Source of the DNA: JBKECO01 sp047974745
GTDB lineage: Bacteria > Bacillota > Clostridia > Lachnospirales > Lachnospiraceae
Assembly (NCBI GenBank): GCA_047974745.1
Contig: JBKECO010000037.1
Coordinates: 1-17,539, forward strand
Direction of reading: 5' to 3'
Length of the DNA stretch: 17,539 nt
Shown: piece after piece, positions 12,312 to 17,539 of the stretch
How positions within the stretch are numbered: position 1 is the first letter of the stretch
Layout of the letters: every line of letters starts with the position of its first letter
Position numbers and translations under genes: made by a program
The notes under the pieces: generated by a model
The model's database searches: none
The model's input: the letters and a program-made list of their open reading frames with translations, nothing else
Told to the model about the DNA's origin: nothing

Positions 12312-13310
12312 TTACTCCAAGATCCGGTGGATCTCATCTGATTTTGGCAGATCCAGGTATCGTACATCTTCCCCATTGAGAAGTACTCTGTCTTTGGAAT
12401 TTGTCGCTTTTCCAATTATTGTAACTGGAATTCCTGCTTTATGCAAATCCAATACCAGTCGGTTTCCATCCTCTGCAGCGATCAGCAGTGCCCCTCCTCC
12501 AAGAATTTCATAGGGATTCAATCCAAAGAACTCACAAATTTCAACAGTTTCCTGCCTCATAGGTATTTTTCTTAATTCTATTTCAATGCCAATTTCCGAG
12601 GAATTGGCAAATTCCCAGAGTGCACCAAAGATTCCGCCTTTTGAAACATCATGCATCGCGCACGCACCTGCTTTCAATGCTATGTCCGCCTCACTTTGCA
12701 CCGATAAAAGCTCCTCCATCTTGATTGCATTAGATAGGAAGGCATTGGAGAATCGCGTCTCCAACTCACTTTCTCTTCTTTTTGCAAGCAGTACTGTCCC
12801 TTCGATTCCAGCTGACTTCGTCAGCAGGATATCCATACCTGGTTTGACCTTACCTGTCGGCAGGTTCTGATTTTGGTCTGTTTTTCCGATTCCTGTCACA
12901 GTAATGACCGGTCTGTTCACGGCCTGTGTCACCTCTGTGTGCCCTCCGAGGACCTGTGTACCAGACCGGCTGCATTCCAAGTCGATTTTTTGAATCAGAC
13001 CCTTTAATTCCTCCTCTGAAAAATCTTCCGGAAGTAGAATGGCAAGCATAATTCCGACTGGTCTGGCTCCGCTGCAAGCAAGATTGTTCCATGTCCTGGT
13101 AACCAGCATATCTTCTATCTCTGCTATATCTCCCATAAAAGTCTCAGTAGAAAGAATACAGTTTTGATCTGATATCATCTGAATTGCAGCATAATCCATG
13201 CCCACACCCGGTTTGACTAATACATCTTGTCTGTTTCCATGGAGTTGTTTCAGTATAGAACGCTGCAAAGAGGTTTCTGAAAGTTTCCCGATTTTAAGTT
13301 TTTTGTCCAC
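12312..13310 (-). CDS. AIR synthase-related protein (PurM/HypE/ThiL fold)
   Basis: The product has 332 residues. It shows the two-domain layout of the PurM superfamily: an N-terminal ATP-binding half (KPGVGMDYAAIQM, NNLACSGARPVGIMLAILLP, VLGGHTEVTQAVNRPVITVT) and a C-terminal half (HDVSKGGIFGALWEFAN, EILGGGALLIAAE, GKAT). It resembles HypE more than PurM, but no hydrogenase maturation genes are nearby and the exact substrate is unknown. The start chosen is GTG at 13310-13308 with AAAGAGGA upstream. An upstream GTG at 13343 has no well-placed ribosome binding site and would add 11 residues. It is probably cotranscribed with lrp, the aminotransferase and trmL. Confidence 0.85.
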   Translation of the reverse strand: MDKKLKIGKLSETSLQRSILKQLHGNRQDVLVKPGVGMDYAAIQMISDQNCILSTETFMGDIAEIEDMLVTRTWNNLACSGARPVGIMLAILLPEDFSEEELKGLIQKIDLECSRSGTQVLGGHTEVTQAVNRPVITVTGIGKTDQNQNLPTGKVKPGMDILLTKSAGIEGTVLLAKRRESELETRFSNAFLSNAIKMEELLSVQSEADIALKAGACAMHDVSKGGIFGALWEFANSSEIGIEIELRKIPMRQETVEICEFFGLNPYEILGGGALLIAAEDGNRLVLDLHKAGIPVTIIGKATNSKDRVLLNGEDVRYLDLPKSDEIHRILE

Positions 13311-13395
13311 GCAATTATCCTCTTTACTACACTGTAAGGCCACCTCACAAAATGAGGCAGCCTTCAGAATTAAGTTCAGTATTTAATTTCTGTTA

Positions 13396-14844
13396 TCAAC
13401 GACCGGCATATGCTGCGGCTACTGCTCGACAAGTTGCCTCATCACCGCTGAACACTGCGGCAGTGATCTGTGCATTTGCTTCTGGATCTGCTGTTGCCAC
13501 TCCCACTGTTACGATCTTATTGGATGCTCTATATGAGCTTGTATTAAATATCTCTCTGCTGATCTCTTCTCCATCCACTGTAACGATTTTCCACAATCTT
13601 GCTTTATAGCCGATATGAGCAGATTGTGTCGTTGATACATAGCCTACAGGATACGCAGCACTTGCTACTATCTGAACTCCGGGATCCGTTTGGGAGAGTG
13701 TCTCGCTCTCATAAGTAACGACTCTGTCAGGATCTCTTGTTTCTTCTCCATAGATGGTAAAGTATAATTCGCCGCCTTCTGTATAGCTCTCAATATAAAT
13801 AGGAGCATCTGTATTATTCGTGAATTTTAAGTCTTTCGATGTCCCTGAAATCGCTGCATCCTGTGATTTTGGTACGTAAGAAACAACCATAGAATGAGCG
13901 TATCTTTCATCGATCTGCAGTTCAGACAGGATAACTGCATTATAAAGTGTGGTGGATACCTGACAGATTCCTCCGCCATAGGTCTCTACAACAGTTCCAT
14001 TTTCATAAGAACCTGCCAAATAGTATCCGTTCTCAGGTGTGAAAGGATTTACATATTCATATGCGGAAAATTGTTCTCCTGGATAGATTACAGTTCCATC
14101 AATCAGTGCACTGCCATTCTCAACATTCTTATATCTGTTCGAATTCGATGAACTAAAATCCGTATTATACGTGCCTAGTACATCCTGCACCTTTTCAAGC
14201 TCTTCTTTTGTCCCTTCAGGTTCTGTTTTTTCAACTGCCAGCTCCAGACTAGCCTGAGTTCCATCCCATTCTGTGTTGATAAAGTTCTCAACTGCTTCTG
14301 CGGATTCTGTTATTTCAATTTCTTCCCCAGCTGTGCCTCCTAGGATTGTAAAGCTGCCATTAGAACGCTCCAGAGATGCATTGATTGGTTCGACTCTGAA
14401 TTTTTCTTCATTTATAGAAAGCAGGGTAGATATTTTATTCTCATCTGCTGTAAAATCAAGTTCAAAAACCTTAGGTTCATTTGAAAGATCCTTCTTCGCC
14501 ATATATCTTTCAATGATATTTCCTGTTTTTCCCAGATTTAAAGCCTCGTCAATAATCTCCGGATTCGCTAGTGTGACTCCAAGATCCTCTGCTGTAACCT
14601 CCATAGAGTATTGATCTGTCTTTAATGTGAACTGTATATTCGCAATGGATTGCATATAATCATCAACGGCCTGTTCGACCTCATCCTGTGTCATTCCACT
14701 TACATTAATGTCTTCAATATATACTGTTTCCGGTACTGTCTCCGACTTTGTTTCACTCGCCTGTGCTGATATCATCCATGATCCAAACACCCCTGTAACC
14801 AGCAGGATCAAAAATGACGACAGTACAATAGCTACTTTTTTCAT
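13396..14844 (-). CDS. VanW family envelope protein with PG-binding-like domain
   Basis: The product has 482 residues. An N-terminal signal/anchor (about 4-28, VAIVLSSFLILLVTGVFGSW) is followed by a Thr/Glu/Ser-rich linker and a putative peptidoglycan-binding-type domain (VYIEDINVSGMTQDEVEQAV, residues 41-170). The VanW domain follows (about 225-350), with YPGEQFSAYEYVNPFTPENG and VETYGGGICQVSTTLYNAVI, the conserved GGGICQxST block. A G5-like tail ends the protein. It is likely outside the membrane and connected with cell wall. The ATG at 14844-14842 has AAGAGGT upstream. A VanW domain alone does not mean vancomycin resistance. Confidence 0.9.
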   Translation of the reverse strand: MKKVAIVLSSFLILLVTGVFGSWMISAQASETKSETVPETVYIEDINVSGMTQDEVEQAVDDYMQSIANIQFTLKTDQYSMEVTAEDLGVTLANPEIIDEALNLGKTGNIIERYMAKKDLSNEPKVFELDFTADENKISTLLSINEEKFRVEPINASLERSNGSFTILGGTAGEEIEITESAEAVENFINTEWDGTQASLELAVEKTEPEGTKEELEKVQDVLGTYNTDFSSSNSNRYKNVENGSALIDGTVIYPGEQFSAYEYVNPFTPENGYYLAGSYENGTVVETYGGGICQVSTTLYNAVILSELQIDERYAHSMVVSYVPKSQDAAISGTSKDLKFTNNTDAPIYIESYTEGGELYFTIYGEETRDPDRVVTYESETLSQTDPGVQIVASAAYPVGYVSTTQSAHIGYKARLWKIVTVDGEEISREIFNTSSYRASNKIVTVGVATADPEANAQITAAVFSGDEATCRAVAAAYAGR

Positions 14845-14892
14845 TTAAATACCTCTTTCATTGAACAGTGCTATGTTTACTCGATATCAGTT

Positions 14893-14920
14893 ATTTTATC
14901 ACAATTACCCGCATTTTCAA
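14893..14920 (-). promoter_or_regulatory. Probable promoter of the VanW-family gene
   Basis: On the minus strand, TTGAAA (14920-14915) and TAAAAT (14898-14893) are separated by 16 bp. The start of transcription would be about 45 bases before the ATG. This may drive the whole run from the VanW gene to truA, since no terminator is evident between the VanW gene and the next gene. Confidence 0.5.
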
Positions 14921-14945
14921 TATACATTACCCTGAATATAATTGA

Positions 14946-14973
14946 CATAATATTTCAGTTTCTGTATATTATG
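14946..14973 (-). terminator. Weak A/T-rich hairpin between small membrane-peptide gene and VanW gene
   Basis: CATAATAT (14946-14953) and ATATTATG (14966-14973) form an 8-bp inverted repeat, extended by a CAG/CTG pair. It lies after the stop of the 35-aa gene but lacks a following T-run, so terminator function is doubtful. Confidence 0.3.
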
Positions 14974-14995
14974 ACTTAATGAATCCCATTTTATG

Positions 14996-15103
14996 CTAAA
15001 TTAGAACAGATGCGATCGACATTATGACTGTAGAAACGATAAGAACCACTACAATTGCTCCTGCGATGAAGCGTGTACGCTTCGAATTAAAAAAATTGAT
15101 CAT
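14996..15103 (-). CDS. Small single-pass membrane peptide (35 aa)
   Basis: This gene is too short for most gene callers. ATG at 15103-15101 to TAG at 14998-14996 encodes 35 residues starting MINFFNSKRTRFIAGAI. A basic, charged start (residues 7-11, SKRTR) is followed by about 22 hydrophobic residues (IAGAIVVVLIVSTVIMSIAS), giving a likely inside-positive membrane anchor. AAAGGAGG lies about 7 bases upstream of the ATG, and a promoter (TTGACA, 17 bp, TATTAT) lies 37-65 bases upstream. The strong ribosome binding site and promoter make it a real gene. The function is unknown. Similar short membrane peptides occur widely in Clostridia, but I do not recognise a named family. Confidence 0.72.
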   Translation of the reverse strand: MINFFNSKRTRFIAGAIVVVLIVSTVIMSIASVLI

Positions 15104-15139
15104 TGGTTTTCCTCCTTTTATAACGTAACAATAAAGATT

Positions 15140-15168
15140 ATAATATAACTACTATAGTACATTGTCAA
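15140..15168 (-). promoter_or_regulatory. Promoter of the 35-aa membrane peptide gene
   Basis: On the minus strand, TTGACA (15168-15163) and TATTAT (15145-15140) are separated by 17 bp. The -35 box is perfect. It lies about 80 bases from the start of the divergent plus-strand gene at 15246. Confidence 0.7.
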
Positions 15169-15245
15169 AAAAATTTGTTGTTTTTATCGAATTCTTTATG
15201 TATTCTTTATATTTTACTCCACTATCTCGAAAGGACAGATTTTGT

Positions 15246-15851
15246 ATGCGTTTTCCATTTTTCTTACCAATCATACTTATTTTTCTCGGACTACTTGCCT
15301 ATAAAAGACGGCAGCAGACAAGACGGCAGATGTCTGCGAACGAAGATTTTTTAGAAAAAGAGAGAGAGGCAAATTCCACAAGACGTAAAGATATCTCCGA
15401 TCTGCCTTATATCAGAGTCGCTCTTGAGAAATTACCCATCGCGAAATACAAGGATACTGAACTTGAGCAGGAAGAATCTGTTCTTTTTGCGCTGTCCGAG
15501 GAACGCTGTATAAATTTGTCAGACAAGACAAATACTCAGTTAAAACTTTTGTATGGGCCTGCTAACCTGAATGAACTGAGTAAATATGATGAGAATTTCG
15601 CATCCCTGACCAAGTCTCTCGTCCAATATGCAAAAAGAGAGCGGGAACTAGACCATGTGGAAGAGGCCAGACAGATTCTCGAATATGGGCTTACGATCCA
15701 TTCTGATATCAGCGATAACTATACCATGCTTTCTGAGATCTATACAGAAATGGGGCACCCGGAAAAGATTCAGGATATTCTTGCCTTTGTCCCGACACAA
15801 AACGAAGCGATCTATCATTTGATCCAGCAAAAGCTTACGGCTTATCAATAA
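15246..15851 (+). CDS. Membrane-anchored TPR-like protein (201 aa)
   Basis: This is the only plus-strand gene in the core part. The product begins MRFPFFLPIILIFLGLLAYK, one membrane helix (residues 3-18) followed by a basic stop-transfer (KRRQQTRRQ), so the rest should be cytoplasmic. The C-terminal half (about 140-200) has a helix-turn-helix repeat pattern like tetratricopeptide repeats: HVEEARQILEYGLTIHSDIS, DNYTMLSEIYTEMGHPEKIQ, then DILAFVPTQNEAIYHL. The ATG at 15246 is preferred, with AAAGGA upstream. A TTG at 15162 would overlap a promoter. It is convergent with the exonuclease gene and the two coding ends overlap by 17 bases. The partner is unknown. Confidence 0.72.
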   Translation: MRFPFFLPIILIFLGLLAYKRRQQTRRQMSANEDFLEKEREANSTRRKDISDLPYIRVALEKLPIAKYKDTELEQEESVLFALSEERCINLSDKTNTQLKLLYGPANLNELSKYDENFASLTKSLVQYAKRERELDHVEEARQILEYGLTIHSDISDNYTMLSEIYTEMGHPEKIQDILAFVPTQNEAIYHLIQQKLTAYQ

Positions 15852-16563
15852 GCTTTCCGTATTGCAGTATGATCTGGTCTGTCAGACGCGACGCCTCGCT
15901 TCTTGAAAGTCTGTCGAAATCGATCTGCCTTGCAATACCATGAAAGGCCAGCAATTTTTTTAGATAGACCATTTGTCTTGCGGTTGCCGGAGTCTGTCTT
16001 TTTAATGAACATTGCAGCTGTTTCGGAAGGAACTTTTTCGGATTATCAGCTGCAAAATCCCCTTCAAGGATCTCAAACAGGGTCTGTGTTGCCTTTGCAT
16101 CATCAATAGCACGATGTTCTCTGTCTCTTACGATTCCATATTCCCTGCACAAGGCCATCAATGCTTTACTTTCTAGTTCTGGTCTTAGTGTTCTGGCCAG
16201 CTTCAGTGTATCTACACCTTCTTTCGAAAGCTTGATCTTATGGTTGAGAGCCCATTGTAAAAGGAAGGAATAGTCAAATATTACATTGTGTCCGATCAGC
16301 GGAAGATCTTCTATATAAATCAGGAACTCTCTCATTGTATCATCGATTGCAGCTCCGCTGCGGATCATCTCTGTGGTGATTCCTGTAATTTCAGTGACCG
16401 CTTCAGGAATCTTTGTATCTGAAGAGATCATTCTTTCAAACACCGACTCTATTTTTTTATTCTTTACTTTCACTGCTCCGATCTCCAGAATGGTATCTTT
16501 TGCCGGATTCAATCCGGTCATCTCTAAATCAAATACAATATAATCCTTTAGCATATTCTTCAT
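15835..16563 (-). CDS. 3'-5' exonuclease of the DnaQ/DEDDh superfamily
   Basis: The product has 242 residues. The DEDDh motifs are FDLEMTGL (D12, E14), IGHNVIFDYSFLL (D97) and EHRAIDDAKAT (H150, D155), so all five catalytic residues are present. It resembles the epsilon-type proofreading exonuclease domain but is not fused to PolC. The C-terminal 60 residues (TPATARQMVYLKKLLAFHGI and SRSEASRLTDQII) form a helical motif often appended to exonucleases and helicases. The start at 16563 has AGGAAA very close. The ATG three codons later is an alternative. It is 50 bases downstream of nth, so a DNA-repair pair is likely. Confidence 0.9.
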   Translation of the reverse strand: MKNMLKDYIVFDLEMTGLNPAKDTILEIGAVKVKNKKIESVFERMISSDTKIPEAVTEITGITTEMIRSGAAIDDTMREFLIYIEDLPLIGHNVIFDYSFLLQWALNHKIKLSKEGVDTLKLARTLRPELESKALMALCREYGIVRDREHRAIDDAKATQTLFEILEGDFAADNPKKFLPKQLQCSLKRQTPATARQMVYLKKLLAFHGIARQIDFDRLSRSEASRLTDQIILQYGKLIDKP

Positions 16564-16612
16564 TTTCCTATTTTATTCGTTTTCAATTCATTTGTTTTTA
16601 TTTCGCTTTTTG

Positions 16613-17284
16613 CTATTTAACCTTGTCGGTTTTATGCTTAACATTCTTTACCTGAAGGTGTTCTCTGCCATAGGGACATAGATCCAACAAAAAGCAATCC
16701 GGACATTTGGGACTTCTTGCTGTGCAGATCGTTCTGCCAAGTGTAATGATCTGTATGTTATACATGATCCAGTGATCCTTCGGAAGCACTTTCATCAGAT
16801 CGAACTCAACCTTGACCGGATCCTCTTCCTCTGTGAAGCCAAGTCGTTTCGAGATTCGTTTTACATGGGTATCAACAACGATACTTGGATCATTGTATAC
16901 ATTTCCACGGATCACATTTGCTGTCTTACGACCAACTCCAGCCAGAGCTGTCAGATCTTCCAAAGATCTTGGCACCTCTTTGTCGTACTTTTCGACAAGT
17001 ACCTTGGAGCAGGCTATGATATTTTTGGCCTTGTTATGATAAAAGCCAGTTGAGTGGATGTCCTGCTCTAGTTCCTTTAGATCCGCTGCAGCAAATTTCT
17101 CCAGAGTATCGTACTTTTTAAATAAAGTCTCGGTCACAATGTTGACTCGGGCATCCGTACACTGGGCGCTGAGTATGACTGCGATCAATAACTGCCATGA
17201 TGTATGATGATCCAGATAGCAGATGAGTTCTGTCCCATAGGCATCATCTAGTCTGCTTAGAATTTCTACTGTTCTTTTCTTCAT
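16613..17284 (-). CDS. nth: Endonuclease III (DNA glycosylase/AP lyase)
   Basis: The 223-residue protein is full length for bacterial Nth. The helix-hairpin-helix LTALAGVGRKTANVI contains the catalytic Lys120, followed by VVDTHVKRI with Asp138. The [4Fe-4S] cluster ligands are C187, C194, C197 and C203 in the classical C-x6-C-x2-C-x5-C spacing. The enzyme removes oxidised pyrimidines and cleaves abasic sites in base excision repair. The ATG at 17284 has AAGGGAA close upstream. It is followed by the DnaQ-like exonuclease. Confidence 0.97.
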   Translation of the reverse strand: MKKRTVEILSRLDDAYGTELICYLDHHTSWQLLIAVILSAQCTDARVNIVTETLFKKYDTLEKFAAADLKELEQDIHSTGFYHNKAKNIIACSKVLVEKYDKEVPRSLEDLTALAGVGRKTANVIRGNVYNDPSIVVDTHVKRISKRLGFTEEEDPVKVEFDLMKVLPKDHWIMYNIQIITLGRTICTARSPKCPDCFLLDLCPYGREHLQVKNVKHKTDKVK

Positions 17285-17539
17285 ATTTTCCCTTGTATGA
17301 TGTTTTCATAAGCAAAACACCATAACTTCCTTTCTTTTTAATATCGTGGTTATAATACTTTCAGATACTGTGGACTTTTGATTTTTCCCTGTAGCTTTGA
17401 CTACTCAACTGGAGTGTATTGCCGCTACCTTTATCTGAATTGTTTATAAGCTGGATGTGCCGGAGTTTCTCCTGAGTACTTATTTCAATCAAGTCTACGA
17501 TGATAATTGTTGGTGGATATCACGGTATCAGACTTTTAG
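17285..17539. other. 255-bp end region without recognisable gene
   Basis: The short frames here have no supported start and no resemblance to a family I know. Only a small TGTTTT/AAAACA inverted repeat (17301-17319) near nth was noted. The stretch probably holds the nth promoter region. A TATAAC-like -10 is visible on the minus strand near 17356-17351, but no convincing -35 was found. Confidence 0.3.

Noticed and set aside
13396..14844. VanW domain as evidence of glycopeptide resistance
   Set aside because: VanW-domain proteins are common envelope proteins in Clostridia. No van ligase, dehydrogenase or two-component genes are present here.
17285..17539. Possible transposase remnant at the right edge
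   Set aside because: Short frames were translated on the two strands but none shows a recognisable transposase motif, and no terminal repeat is visible.

Overview
The window looks like low-GC Firmicutes DNA, probably a Lachnospiraceae-type clostridium. The evidence is AGGAGG-type ribosome binding sites, consensus sigma-A promoters, the ecfA1-ecfA2-ecfT-truA-rplM-rpsI gene order, and a clostridial-type IS21 IstA. The family assignment is an inference from gene content and no search was run. It divides into a mobile-element part (about 1-5640) and a chromosomal core part (about 5640-17539).

Mobile part: the left edge holds the 5' end of an IS21-family istA. Its terminal repeats run into the 3' end of a Mor-type activator gene. 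Next, on the minus strand, come an intergenic stretch with three phased CTTTTTTAGGG repeats, four small uncharacterised genes, and a 430-bp gene-free region. The last of the four genes encodes a coiled coil plus a domain like the C-terminal winged helix of phage and plasmid primases. The gene-free region holds five GTTAC motifs, an almost pure A/T core, five GTAAC motifs and a perfect 14-bp inverted repeat, which is origin-like architecture. Beyond it lies a recombination and regulation module. A leftward operon (XRE regulator, excisionase-like protein, 58-aa protein) diverges from a rightward XRE repressor across overlapping back-to-back promoters flanked by two matching 18-bp operator-like palindromes. 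A complete tyrosine integrase and a convergent ribbon-helix-helix-like gene follow. The element abuts the 3' end of rpsI, which suggests integration there. Its far end is outside the window.

Core part, almost all on the minus strand. Reading in the direction of transcription: nth (endonuclease III), a DnaQ-like exonuclease, a 35-aa membrane peptide, a VanW-domain envelope protein, a PurM/HypE-fold AIR-synthase-like protein, an Lrp/AsnC regulator overlapping a class I/II aminotransferase, trmL, the ECF vitamin-transporter energising module (ecfA1, ecfA2, ecfT) and truA. rplM-rpsI then follow behind their own perfect-consensus promoter and a leader of about 150 nt, ending in a strong terminator. 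One plus-strand gene (TM plus TPR-like, 15246-15851) converges on and overlaps the exonuclease gene. Tight spacing from the AIR-synthase-like gene to truA suggests one long transcript.

The most interesting parts are the paired GTTAC arrays next to the primase-tail-like gene, the symmetric repressor switch at 3257-3354, the phased repeats at 662-862 and 5565-5594, and the leader hairpin that overlaps the istA ribosome binding site.
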